Positions 48,307 to 60,603 of a DNA stretch of 64,000 nucleotides are shown one piece after another (the stretch's first letter is position 1; every line of letters begins with the position of its first letter). This DNA is from Erythrophleum ivorense (lineage: Eukaryota > Streptophyta > Magnoliopsida > Fabales > Fabaceae). Under the pieces are notes generated by a model. It was not told the origin of the DNA. It saw only the letters and a list, made by a program, of their open reading frames with translations, and ran no database searches. The DNA is taken from NCBI GenBank assembly GCA_026724425.1, contig JAIUCV010000001.1, positions 4,226,001 to 4,290,000 of the forward strand, read 5' to 3'. The translations under genes and the position numbers were made by a program.

Positions 48307-51300
48307 TCATTGCTTTGATACATCATTTGGACTTCTCCCTTGAAAGAATTTGAAAATTAGTAATATATTTCATCCTGGCAAACTATGTAACTGGAGGCAA
48401 AACTAAGTACAATAACAAATATTAATACATGCACAGTTAACTTGTACACTAATGTTTTGTTAATTTTTTAATTAAACAAGTTGGGGCTACTAATAATATA
48501 TGCATAAGCCCAGATGCAGAAGTGAGAATCTAATTAAAGCATGGAGAAATAATATATTGAACAGAAAAATTGACAATGTGGATATCATACAGACAATGCA
48601 TATTTGCAAAGGGTAACATAGTTTTAAAAGAAGATAGTATTTAAGGGCGATTTTTCAATTTCAGGGGAAAAAAAAAGAGCAAATATAGAGACCTCTCCTT
48701 GAGTTTGGTTGAAACTAAAAGAACTTCTTCTCTATTTTCAAAACCTACACAATACTCCAAGTTTTGCTAAAATTACACGAACTTCTCCTTTATTTTTAAA
48801 ATTAACACAAACCCCCTCACGTATTGTTTAAATTACATAGGCTTTCCTTTTTTAAAAAAAAAAATACACAAACCTCCCTTGAAAATAGAGGGGAGGCCTG
48901 TATAATTGCAAAAAAATATTTAAAGGAAGTCTACGTAATTTTAGAAAAACTCGAGAAGTTTGTATAGGTTTTAAAAAACAGATGAAAGGTTTGTATAATG
49001 TCATCAAAATTCAGAGGAGGTCTATATAGTGTCAGCAAAACTCATAAAAGATTTGTGTAAATTTTAAACATAGAAATGAAGTCTGTGTTATTTCAACAAA
49101 ACTCAGGAGATCTATGTATTTTATCCAAAAAATATATACCTGAACCAAGCACGTCAGGAAGCACTCGATCCATTATGCTAACCTCTTCTGACACTTTGTT
49201 ACCCCCCACATCTGTGCTAGAAGGAGATATGGACCTATGGATTTTGCTCACCACTTTTGCCTTTCTGTATTGACAGAGATAATAAAGTACAAAGTCTCAA
49301 TTTCATATCAATTAGAAGCACAATATTTTACATCTCCTAAAAGATTAATTTGAAGATTTTCATTTCAGCTCATACCTGATCAATTTTCGCTTTATAATAC
49401 CTGCTTTCAGCTTTGACATCCCTTTTGCAAACCATGAAAAATATTATTTCAAGTCCTCCAACAGTTAGACATATTCAGAGGACAAAGAATAAAATGAAGG
49501 TGAAGAAAAACAAGAAGTTAATGTCTAGCTTACCTGGTTTAAGAGCCATGGAGGCTGAAATGGGCTTGCGATTGCCCCTCTCAGCCTTAATCGAAGCAAT
49601 GACAGAATCAGCAGTAGGTCCCAGCCCTTTTCTTCCCACCAGCTTCACTCCCAGCTTTTCACAGAGGTAATTCATTCTCATTTCATCACCACCTCTTACC
49701 TCTCTCAGCTGAAGAACTTGTTGCCTTGATAGCAGAGTGTAAACATGAAGCTGCTGCTGTTGATTAAAATGAGACTGAAGCTGCTGGAAAAGTAATTTGT
49801 TTGAGTGTTGCTGATCTTGTTTTGAAATGTCATGAGTCTTCTTTCTAGGCTCACTAAATGTCACCCTCAAAATTGCAGGAGATTTGGGTTCTGCATTTTT
49901 CTGGGCAAAAATGACTGAAAAGCTCCCAAATTCTATATCAGGTTCTCTAAATAAATCTGCAAGAAGGGAAGCACAAGAATGAGCATTTGAAGGGGTCCTA
50001 TCAACCTTTATCCTAAGGGATCGAACATTAGCATAGTGGGCCATGTTTGCAGCTTCTCTTAGACCACTTAGAAAAGCCCCATGCATAGTAGCAGGATATC
50101 GCCTAGTGGTTGCCTCCCCAGCAAAGAATAGTCTTCCATCTCCCACACTTTCCGCTAAAATATCATAGTCATCTCCTGAAGCTCCAACTGCAACATTAGA
50201 ATAAGAACCAAAGCAGAATGGATCACTACCCCATCTAGTACAGACAGTTTGAATAGGTTCAGGGACGTTGATGCCTTTTGGTCCATAGATACCTGCACAC
50301 ATCTAAAGCAATTAGCTTCATAAAATATTTACCGAACAAAATAGTTAACACATCCAGGAATTTGGAGGTTGTTAGATTTTTCATAGCGAGCCTTGATGCA
50401 AATTATTTTTCATAGCTGGTCCCAAGCCCGGAAAAAAGAGGAGGGTTGTGTTAGGTAATCGACAGCCAACGTAAAACTTTGTCGAATCTTTATGACATGG
50501 ACAATCGATATATTAAACGTAATGCTAGGTCGTTGCCCGGAAGTAACGCGCTGTATAGCTCGAGTACAGTGACAAGTGAGCAAGAGCCGCTACATCGTCG
50601 CCTGAGTGTAGTGAAAAATAAGCAAGGGCTTCCACATTTTCGTGAACGAATGTGGGTAAAGAAGTTAATTTATGAGAGTAGGATTCGTTTTGGGACTTGG
50701 AATATAGGTACACTTACAAGTAAGTCAATGGAAATAGTAGATACCATGATTAGGAGGAAAATTAATTTTATGTGTTTACAAGAAACTAAATGGGTAGGAG
50801 AAAAAGCGAAAGAGTTAGACACTTCGGGTTTTAAACTTTGGTATACTGGGAAGGCTAAATCTAGAAATGGAGTAGGTATAATTGTAGATAAGTTTTGGAA
50901 AAATGCTATAGTGGATGTAAAAAGGTTAGGAGATAGAATCATTGCATTAAAATTAGTAGTAGAAAAGGAAATTTTTAATGTTATTAGTGCCTATGCACCA
51001 CAAGTAGGATTAGAAAAATATCACAAAGTAAAGTTCTGGGAGGATTTAGAATGTTTAGTTCAGGAAATACCATTAGGAGAAAAGATTTTTTTAGGAGGGG
51101 ATCTAAATGGTCATGTGGGAAGTGTATCTTCAGATTATGAGAGTGTTCATAGAGGATATGACATAGGGGAAGCAAATGCAGAGGGTAAAACTATTCTAGA
51201 CTTTTCATTGACGTTCGATCTTATATTAGCTAACACTTGTTTTAGAAAGCGTGAGGAACATCTTATCACGTACAAAAGTAGAAGGGTATGTTCTCAAATC

Positions 51301-54300
51301 GATTTCTTTCTTATAAGAAAATCGAATAGAAAACTTTGCATGGATTACAAAGTTATACCTGGAGAGAGTTTAACTACTCAACATAGAGTTCTGGTTATGG
51401 ATGTACGAATTAGGAGGGGAGTAAAAAACAAAGGCCAAAATAGGGTATTAAGGACTAAGTGGTGGCAACTAAAGGGAGATAAAGAAAAGAATGTGCAGAA
51501 ACGGATTGTGGAGGAAGGACCTTGGGAAATACAAGGATGTGCTAACGATATGTGGAATGGAATAGCTAAAAAGATTAGGAAAGTAGCAAAGGAAATATTA
51601 GGTGAATCAAAAGGTTTTGGACCTAGAGATAAAGAATCTTGGTGGTGGGATACAAGTATGCAAGATAAGGTTAAAGTTAAGAGGGAGTGTTATAAAGTGT
51701 GGTCATTATGTAGGAGTAATGAAAATTGGGAGAAATATAAAGTAGCTAAGAAAGAGACTACGAAAGCAGTGAGCGAAGCGAGAATGAGAGCATTCGATGG
51801 GTTATACCAATCTTTAGGTACTAAAGTTGGGGAAAGAAATGTTTACAAGTTAGCTAAAAGTAGAAAAAGAAAGACAAAAGACGTTGACCAAGTAAAATGT
51901 ATTAAAAATGAAGAAGGTAAAGTCTTGGTCACGGAACAAAATATCAGAGAACGGTGGAAGAATTATTTTCATAGGCTTTTTAATGAAGGCCATGAGATTG
52001 CATTGCAATCGGATAGGTTAGACACTAGAGAAGAGGATCAAAATTATACTTTTTATCGTAGGATTTGTGAGACAGAGGTAAAAGAAGCATTAAAGAGAAT
52101 GGAGAGTAGCAGAGCAGTTGGACCGGATAATATACCTATTAAGGTATAGAAGGGTTTAGGAGGGAAAGGTATAAGTTGGCTCACAAAGTTATTTAATGAA
52201 ATTATGAGATCTAAGAGAATGCCAGATGAGTGGAGGAGAAGTTTTTTAATTCCTATTTATAAGAATAAGGGAGACATTCAAAATTGTGCAAATTATAGAG
52301 GAATTAAGCTCATGAGCCACACAATGAAATTATGGGAAAGAGTAATTGAGCAACGATTAAGGAAAGAGACCCAAGTTACGGAGAATCAATTTGGTTTTAT
52401 GCCGGGAAGGTTAACTATGGAAGCAATATATTTGTTGCGAAGATTAATGGAGCGATATCGAGAGAATCAAAGAGATTTACACATGGCGTTTATCGATTTA
52501 GAAAAAGCATATGATAGAATACCAAGAAAGGTTCTATGGAAGGCTTTGGAGAAAAAAGGAGTTCATATAGCTTATATTCGAGCAATACAAGATATGTATA
52601 GTGAGGCTACAACTAGTGTAGTAACAAAAGGTGGATGTACAGAAGATTTTCCGATAACTATTGGTTTACATCAAGGGTCAACTCTGAGTCCTTATCTATT
52701 TATTTTAGTATTGGATGTGCTTATTGGACATATCCAAGAGCCGGTACCACGGTGTATGCTATTTGCAGATGATATTGTCTTAGTTGGGGAATCGAGAATG
52801 GAAATGAATGAGAAGTTAGAGAGGTGGAGATTAGCTTTGGAAACTTATGGATTTCGTTTAAGTAGAAATAAAACCGAGTATATGGAGTGTAAGTTTAGTA
52901 AGAGACACATCACTTCTAGCGTAGAAGTGAAAATTGGAGAACATATTATACCACAAGTCACACGATTTAAATATCTTGGATCCGTCATACAACATAATGG
53001 GGAAATAGAAGAAGACGTAAAACATAAGATTCAAGCGGGGTGGATGAAGTGGAGGAGTGCTTCGGGTATTATTTGTGATAGAAGAGTACCACTTAAACTT
53101 AAGGGTAAATTCTATCGTACAGTTATAAGACTTGCAATGTTGTATGGAACTGAGTGTTGGGCAATAAAAAGTCAACAAGAGAATAAGTTCAATGTTGCAG
53201 AGATGAGAATGTTGCGTTGGATGAGTGGACACACTAGGCGAGATCGGATTAGAAATGAATACATTAGAGAGAAAGTAGAAGTCGCCCCTATTGTGAAAAA
53301 GATTATAGAATCAAGACTTAGATGGTTTGGTCATGTTGGGAGAAGACCTATAGAAGCCCCAGTTAGGAGAGTAGATGAGATGGAGAATAGTCCAATAATT
53401 AGAGGTAGAGGAAGACCAAGACAAACTATAGGAGAAATTATTAAGAGAGACTTAGATTTAAATGGTTTGTCTAAAAATATGATTTACGATAGGTTCTTAT
53501 GGCGTCGATTGATCTATGTAACCGACCCCACTTAGTGGGAAAAGGCTTTGTTGTTGTTGTTGTTGTTGTTAGATTTGGTCAAAGTTCAGCAATAAAAACA
53601 ATTCACATTTTTTTCCATGATAATTCAGAATTATTAGTGTTAAAAAGATAGCACTAAAAAGTTTCTGCTGCAATATCATAACATGAATCAATTTCATAGG
53701 AAACTTAGGGTTTAGACATGATGACATCATGACAAATAACAATGCTATGGAAATAGTGTTAGACGCAACAGCAGTCAAGAGTGGCTTTGGCAGCGGTGCT
53801 GATCAGAAACTCAACGGCAAAAATGAGTCACATCAAAATAATCTAAGCATCAGGTCAGTTACTGAACATTTTCAGTGGTGTTTTAGATCAAGCACTGAGT
53901 TTCAGCTGTGTCATATAAACTAAAACAGTTCAGTGGTGCAACTGACATAAACCACTACATCTGATGTTGAAAGGTTATTAAAATGGTCCACAATCTGAAA
54001 CTGATTGTAATTTCCTAGTAAGTTCACGAAGATCGATATCCCCACTCTTAAAAACAACATTCATGACACTTAAGAAAAATAATACACCTTACCTAATGTA
54101 ACTTATGAATAAAGTTATAACCCAAAACACATGCAAACTACTCAAAATATTTGCTGTTAAGCTTGCAAAATCTCATAATTAAAGCTGAACATTTAGGTAG
54201 CAGAGTACATATAGAGCTCACCCTTGAGAATTTGAAGAACTCGTGTAACTGCATCTGTAGGGGGCATGCTCTCAAACTTATGTGCAGCTTCCCCTGCTAC

Positions 54301-55998
54301 CAAAGCAATCAACAGGGGTCCACCAGCAACTGTTGCATAGCTGTAAAACAGAAAGAACTCTCCACGACGAATTGGATCGTCAGAAAGATGGCCAAATGTA
54401 TCAAGATCTGTCTCCCAGAACACATGAGGAAAGAGCATAGCGACCTTGTTCAGCAGACCAAAACCCAATCTTTTTATTCCATCAAGCTTTCTCTGAGGCA
54501 ACTCAGGAATAAATTTGATAGAACCTTTCTTTAATACCCCTAGAGGAACTGTGCACAATGCCATATCACCCTCAAAGACCTGACTTCCTGTAATAACTTG
54601 CACTCCATCACTACTGTATCTAACAGTATGTACAGTTTTCTCATATAAAATAGGCACATTCTCAGACAAAGCTTGAACCAGCCTCCCATTTCCTCCAGGC
54701 AAGAAGCAATGATCCCCACCCATATCATATGGATCATCTTGGTCCCAAAATGCTAATGACAGATTCGATAGTAAACCAGCATTAGCATATTCCAAATTTG
54801 CAAGATGCCAATTGAACAAGTTCATTTCTTCATCATTCACTGCATCCCCATAAACCTGCCTGAACGTTTCCAGTGCAGCACCTAGGGACACATCAACAGA
54901 GACCTCCCCCATTAACTGTCTAAGCCTGCTTGCCTTATCTAGTAAACGATTAAAAGCTGTCTCTACCTTCATATCCATGTCAGGGTCAACCGGCTTTCCA
55001 TCCAGACTATAAAGAGGACACTTATCTCTAACCTTGTGAAGCAAATAACCTAATTGCCGAGCCACAATCCCAAGAGGATTCCCAAGAGTACCCGTCAAAA
55101 CACTACCACCTAATTCTGCAGCTGCAGACACCCTATTCCCTCCCTCCATTTTCTTTGTATAAACCCGCCCACCAGCACGCTTCCTACCTTCCAAAACTGT
55201 TACTTTAAACCCAAAGCGCATTAGCTGCCGTGCAGCAGCCAACCCTGCAAGGCCAGCACCAATAACAATAACGCTCGGTTTACTAGGATCAGCTGGAATT
55301 TTTTCTTTTATGGAGGAAGCAACTCCAAAGTTGATATATCCACGTGAGACCAAATAATTATACGCAGAGTCCAAGAGGGTGTGGTAGTGTTGAGGGATAT
55401 AATCAATAAACATTTCCTTAGTGACCCAATTCGTTACATTCTCACGCCATTTAGCAATAATGTGGTTTCTAATGAGAGTGTAATTAACCTGTTCGATTCC
55501 TCCTATAACGGGGAGAACGCCAGCTTCAATTTCCTCCTCGGTGAGTGAATCGGCGGGAAAACCAGCACTGAGAGCAATTAAGGCCTCAGCTTTGGGCTCT
55601 TTGTTTATCACAATAATCTCATCAGATATATCGGGTACAGATCCTGTTCCCGATGGATTCTCAACATTAGGTCTAACCGGATGAACTGAAACTGAGGTAG
55701 AAGAAGAAGAAGAACCGTAAGAGGCAAGATCATTGTTATTACCGTTCAGAGTCCCATTGAGAACTACAGGAACACGAAAGGAAGCCGGGCTCCGTTGGGG
55801 CCTGCCCCGCCTTCTTTTCTTGGGAACCGAGAAAGAAAGATAGTGGTTTAAGCTAGGGTTAGGGTTTTCGGCCAAATTTGGGACCAAATTAGCGTTAGGG
55901 TCCAAGAAAACATCAGGGTTTTGTAGGGGAGGGCAGGGAACAAAATGGGAAGGAGGAAAAGATGACAGTTGTTCTGGAATTTGGGTTGGAGGATCCAT
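48307..55998 (-). CDS. FLD: FLD (FLOWERING LOCUS D), LSD1-type histone demethylase homolog
   Basis: FLD is a nuclear flavin amine oxidase related to LSD1/KDM1. In Arabidopsis it acts with FVE and others in the autonomous pathway to silence FLC and promote flowering. Exons (minus): 55998-54222, 50292-49534, 49421-49376, 49264-49140, and probably 48338-48307 with TGA at 48309-48307, giving about 912 residues. The first four exons match FLD well. The last is chosen for phase and splice sites. Without that splice the frame would stop at 49095-49093, inside the fold-back element. Residues: basic/AT-hook-like KKRRRGRPQR at 60-69, SWIRM about 137-232, FAD-binding VIVIGAGLAGLAAARQL at 243-259, GLLNKVAMLFP with the conserved Lys, and GRLFFAGEATTRRYPATMHG near the C-terminal FAD site. 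It resembles FLD more than LDL1/LDL2, for example in VCTRWGSDPFCFGSYSNVAVG and the Gln-rich LFQQLQSHFNQQQQ. No lesion was seen. Intron 1 holds an RTE LINE. Confidence 0.93.
48650..49135. mobile_element. Fold-back element next to the FLD 3' exons
   Basis: The left half is made of diverged ~45-bp repeats of the type CACAAACC(C/T)CC…TTTTGCTAAAATTACACGAAC. The right half carries the same repeats in inverted orientation (TTTGTATAGGTTTTAAAA…, GTCTACGTAATTTTAG…). This is the structure of plant fold-back transposons. It starts right beside the FLD exon ending at 49140, so the FLD intron that follows is largely this element. Confidence 0.55.
50380..53570 (+). mobile_element. Near full-length RTE-clade LINE in FLD intron 1
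   Basis: It starts just after 50379 and ends in a (TTG)n tail at about 53548-53570, the 3' tail type of plant RTE elements. GTTGTTAGATTT is present on both sides (50368-50379 and 53565-53576). Part of this match comes from the tail, so a target duplication of about 8-12 bp is likely. The 5' region has the RTE sequence CTGGTCCCAAGCCCGG near 50416. Orientation is opposite to FLD. It is long and little diverged, so the insertion looks recent. Confidence 0.88.
50497..53535 (+). pseudogene. RTE LINE polyprotein (endonuclease–reverse transcriptase), one in-frame stop
   Basis: The first ATG is at 50497; the frame is open back to 50455. One continuous frame of about 1010 codons runs to 53535, interrupted only by TAG at 52147-52149. 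AP-endonuclease motifs come first: RFGTWNIGTL, CLQETKW, GGDLNGHVG, SQIDFFL, TQHRVLV. The reverse transcriptase motifs follow: SRAVGPDNIPI, FGFMPGRLTMEA, IDLEKAYDRIPR, LHQGSTLSPYLF, and FADD at 52762-52773. The C-terminus has the RTE pattern SRLRWFGHVGRR. The stop falls just after GPDNIPIKV in the early RT domain and separates the endonuclease from the rest of RT. No frameshift was seen. Confidence 0.88.
53571..54221 (-). other. Remaining part of FLD intron 1
   Basis: Ordinary AT-rich intron sequence between the LINE and exon 1. Open frames here are antisense or chance. Together with 50293-50379 the intron would be about 740 bp without the LINE. Confidence 0.6.
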
Positions 55999-56174
55999 GA
56001 GGATGAAGGTTTCACTGTGATTTTGACGAAGATAGGGCGTAGAATAGAATTTAAACGGCGATGGTTATATAGTTTGCGACACTCGTCCGATGGTATTCAG
56101 CTCGCATCCGAATGGACGTGCCCCTTCGTCCCTGTCACCATTCCTCACAAAACTCCTTGTCGGATGGAATTCAT

Positions 56175-56505
56175 GGGGCACAAAAATTTTCGGAACTGTT
56201 TGATTCTGTTTTGTTTTATTATTTTTAAAATAAATATTTTTTAAAACAAGTTTTAAAAATAAAAAAATAAAAAAATTTATTTGAATCATTATTTTAAGAA
56301 GTAATTATTTTTTATTTTTTTTAATTTTATAAAATAAAAATTATAAAATATCTAAAATATATTTTGATTTTTCTATTTTTAAAAATAAAATTTTATTTTT
56401 TTATTTTACAAAACATTTCATTAAAAATATATTATTAAAAAAATAAATTATTCTTAAAAACAAAACAAAAAACTGTTTTAAAAACAGTTTATCAAACGGG
56501 CCCTT
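56175..56505. mobile_element. Possible MITE near the FLD promoter
   Basis: The left end carries GAACTGTTTGATTCTGTTTTG. The right end, read in reverse, is GGGCCCGTTTGATAAACTGT. Sharing of (C/T)(C/T)GTTTGAT…CTGTTTT suggests imperfect inverted repeats. The interior is A/T-only low complexity without a frame. It begins about 180 bp upstream of the FLD start codon. Target duplication was not clear. Confidence 0.4.
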
Positions 56506-58670
56506 CATTTTTCTCTTCTAATTTTTGCTCAGATTTTAGCTTAATCTTTTAATTTATTTTTTTAATATAATCTTTTAATTAAGATAATAAGATTGGCCAA
56601 AAAAAATTAACATAATATGACTTTTTGAGTCATAAATGACAAAAAATAAAAATCTAAATCCTATAAGGCAAATTTATTACATCTAGTTACTATAAATATA
56701 CTTTCTTTTTATTAGACAAACCCACTCTTAATGAAGGCGAGATAGCTTATACCTAAGTTAGTCTTTATAGTTTGCCTTGATTAATAGTCAACTAGCTTTC
56801 ATTTTCTTTTTTTAAAGGGCCAATCTTGCCTTGATTGAAGGTGGGATTGTATTAATCTTTTCCTTTTGGGTTATGCAATTAACATTTTGTATACAAATAT
56901 AATGTATTCTATTTGATTATTTAAACATAAATTTAGTATATAAGTTAAAGTAGTAAAGTGATTGAAAAAATATTTACATTGTGTTTGTTTGGAGAGAATA
57001 CCAAAAAAAAAAGAGAGGGGAGAGAAGGAAAACTCTATTTTACCCCGAGAAAAGGAAGAATAAGAGAAAACTTAGAGAAAAAAATAGTGGGCCCTGTCAA
57101 TTTTTTTTTCCAAATATGGAGAGATTTGAAAAAAAAAACATTTAGGGAAAAAACACGTGAGTTGCAAGAATGAATAAGAAAAAATATATATTTAACAAAA
57201 TATTTTTAACATTTTAATTAATTAATTAATATTATTATAAAATTAATTAATAATAAATATATTTTTTAAAATAATAATGTTTAATATTAAAATCAACAAA
57301 TTATATATATAATTTTAAAAAAAGTGTTACATATATAATTTTTTAATAAAAAATAATGTTGTACCAAATGACAGTTGAACATATTTTATATATATATATA
57401 TATATATACTATATTTAAATTAATTAATATGTTTTAAAATAATATTTATAAAATTTAAAATAAATATTAATTTTTATGTAATAAATATTAGTATTTTTTG
57501 AATTTTAAGTGTAGATTTTTTTAAATAAAAAAGTTTTTTTTCTTTTATTCAAAAATAATTATTTTAATCATTTGAATATTTATAAATTATTCTTATTATA
57601 TATATATATATTTAAAATATATCAAATTAATATATAATTTTTTTTACCATCACTGATCTTATGTGCTTACAGGGTAGCCTTAATTTATTTCTGTGGTCAT
57701 GCTTGAAGCTGGATGGAAAAGACTCAAGTAAATATAAGTCCTTGACATTGCTTATTGAAGTGCCCATTGAATCATCTTTCAGTGTTATTGATTCTCCTGT
57801 ATATTGCTAAGTTTAGTTTGTCGGTGGGTTGTGTTTTGTTTTGGATGTTAACATGACAGTAGGATGGTGTATTTTTGTCAAATTCATTCGACTATACAAT
57901 GCCACATAGGACATTGTCAGTGGCATCAATGCTGCACATGGTTGAGTTTGAATCTGCCTATAGAAGTCTGGGTACATGCTTTTTGCTTTTTTGTTGATCA
58001 TATATGTTCTCTTGAGATGAGCGTCATTCTTAGTGTGGAATGGTGCGTGACATTTTGTTCTCAGAATAAGTATCTTGCTTGCCATTTTGAGATTTGTTGG
58101 TTTTGTGGATTATGCAAGTGTTGGGTTTTTTTTTAGAATTGCAATTAAGGAAGTTAACACTCGCCTTTTGCTCTTGTCACATGAGTGGGACCTCTGACTT
58201 GGTGGAATAGCAACACGGGAGAAACTTGGCAAGAAGGATGGATGAAGGGGTGGAAAGGATAGCTCATTGGTTCTCTTTTTGGTTCATTCACGCAATATGG
58301 AGCTAACGTAAATCATGCTTGAAGTAATGTATTCTTTGTTTGGCTGTACGTATAACACACACTGTCACAAATTATCTCTTGTACATATTTTGGCATCATC
58401 TCATTTCGTTTTATTTGTTTAGAATAGCCGCATGGGACCTGTCTCATCGGCACATAGGAGCGAACTTAAGGATTTGTATTTTCTTTCTCTCTTCTCAAAA
58501 AAGAAAAAACTAAACAAAAATAAACAAAAACAATAGAAAAAGAAAAAAAACAACAACAAACAAAAACAAAAACAAAAATTAAGTAGAACAAAGACAAAAA
58601 CAAAAACAAAATAAAAAAAACAAACAATAAAAAACAAAAAACAAAACAAAACAAATCAAAAAACGAAACA
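56506..58670. other. Intergenic DNA, no gene recognised
   Basis: 56506-57650 is AT-rich with (TA)n runs (about 57390-57409 and 57597-57610). The GC-richer part 57655-58460 has no long frame or family match that I can see. 58495-58670 is another A-rich low-complexity tract like those in the LTRs. Confidence 0.4.
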
Positions 58671-58679
58671 CAAATGAAT

Positions 58680-59640
58680 ATTTATTATAGTATTATTATA
58701 AAATTATATACTTATTGTATTTTAATTAAAAATTTTGATAACAAAAATATAAATGATTATATATAATTTTTTTAATTTCTCTTGACTCTTATGGAAAGTA
58801 TTTTTATTTAAAAATAAAATAATAGGTTTAATCTTAAAGTTTCAAATAATTAATAGTAATTAATTTTTTTTAAAGTTATTACTTGTTGATTTAGTTTCTA
58901 AAAGATCATTCTCTTCTTTGATCCTCCAAAAATAAATATTTCTTAATTCAATTTTTAAAAGATCGCTCTCTTCTTAATCTAGTCTATCAAAAATAAATTT
59001 TCTCAATTTAGTCCTAAACATTTTCTTACAATCAAAATAATTTCTTCAAAAGGCATTTGTGGCTTTTTTATAAGGATAATTTTGATTGAAAAAATAAATT
59101 AAAAAAATAAAATTCAGAAACTATGTCTTTGATATCATAATAAATATATAGTTTAATTAGTAAACATATAATTATTTGTAAAAACTATACATTTATTATA
59201 GTATTATTATAGAACTATATGCTTATAATGTTTTGATTGAAAATTTTGATAACAAAAATATAAATGATTGTATACAATTTTTTTAATTTCTATGGAGTCT
59301 TATGCAAGTTATTTTTATTTAAAAATAAAAGAATATGATTAATCTTAAAGTTCCAAATAATTAATAATAATAATCAAATTTTTTTGAAGTTGACACTTAT
59401 TAATTTTTTCTCTAAAAGATCATTCTCTACTTTGATCTTCCAAAGATAAAAATTTCTTAATTTAATTTTTAACAGATTACTCTTTTCTTAATTTAATTTT
59501 TCAAAAATAAAATTTCTCAATTTAGTGCTATATATTTTCTTACAATCAAAATAATTTCTTCAAATAGCATTTGTGGCTTTGTGTCAAGGATAATTTTGAT
59601 TGGAAAAAATAAATTTAAAAAATCAAATTCAAAAACTTTA
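58680..59640. repeat. Diverged tandem duplication, unit about 511 bp
   Basis: ATTTATTATAGTATTATTAT begins at 58680 and again at 59191. The two copies then stay parallel through TTTTGATAACAAAAATATAA, AAAAGATCATTCTCT, and CAATCAAAATAATTTCTTCA to GGATAATTTTGATTG. They differ at many positions, so the duplication is old. No coding frame. Confidence 0.8.
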
Positions 59641-60450
59641 TCTTTGAACCATCAAATTCAAAAGAAATTAATCTTTTATAGGATAAATTGAGAGATTTTA
59701 TCTTATAAAACTAAATCAATAATAAAAATTTCTTTTAAAGGTTAAATCATTAACTTACATGTTATTCCTGCTGGGGCTAGAGAATTCTGTCTAACACTAA
59801 ATGCATTTTAGCAAGATCATCGATTTATTAAATGTAAATGCGGTGCTAGCAAGTTAATGAAAAATTAGAATTTACAAATTAATGGTTTAATCTGCAAATA
59901 TAATTCTTCAATACAAAGAAATTTAATAATAATAATAATAATAATCGTTATTGCTATTATTATTACAACTTAAACTGAGGATAATTAAATTAAAAAGAAA
60001 AACCCAAAGTCATAAATTTAAAATTTTAAAACGAGAACACCGAATTAATAAATTAATTAATATGTATAAGGGTAATAATAATTAAATAAGGGTCAGATAT
60101 AAAACTCAAAAATCAACTTTTTATGAAAGAAAAATGATTGGGCAATTATTTTTTCATGTGACAAGCTCAAATATTATCTTTGTACCAAAAAAAAATGTTT
60201 TTTTGACATAATGTTTTACATCATCAATTTTTCGTCAATTATAAAGAAAAACACATTTAGAAAAGCATTATACAAATCAAGAATATGTGACATTTATTGA
60301 AAATACGATGTGAAACCAACAATTAAATTGAAAACTTAAAAGGTCCTTCAAGCAGCCAACTCAATTTTTTAAATAAATTATTTTTTCTTACAATATATAA
60401 AAAATTAAAAAATTAAGTATAATTTAACAGGTTCGGTTAGTTCAAATTCT
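59641..60450. other. AT-rich spacer upstream of the zinc-finger gene
   Basis: Contains an (AAT)n tract near 59928-59944. Nothing else recognised. Confidence 0.45.
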
Positions 60451-60452
60451 CA

Positions 60453-60603
60453 AGTTATATATATATATATATAGATATATAGATCACCTCCCTCTAGACT
60501 CCAGAACACCACCACCCTCGTCATTCTCTCTCTCACAAACCACTCGTCCACCTTTTGCTTTTCTTGGCATTCTTTTACTCCAGAATACCATTCTGCAGTC
60601 AGA
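60453..60603 (+). promoter_or_regulatory. Promoter and leader of the small zinc-finger gene
   Basis: A (TA)n stretch at about 60456-60480 can serve as a TATA region. A C/T- and CA-rich leader follows (CACCTCCCTCTAGACTCCAG, then TCATTCTCTCTCTCACAAAC) up to the ATG at 60604. The layout is typical of a plant core promoter; the start site is inferred. Confidence 0.5.

Noticed and set aside
49093..49140. FLD ending by readthrough of the exon at 49140 as the main form
   Set aside because: The added residues derive from the fold-back element, and a splice-consistent downstream exon exists; kept only as an alternative.
52858..53232. 124-residue minus-strand frame
   Set aside because: Shadow of the LINE reverse-transcriptase frame.
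54151..54534. 127-residue plus-strand frame (also 49413-49670)
   Set aside because: Antisense shadows of FLD exons.
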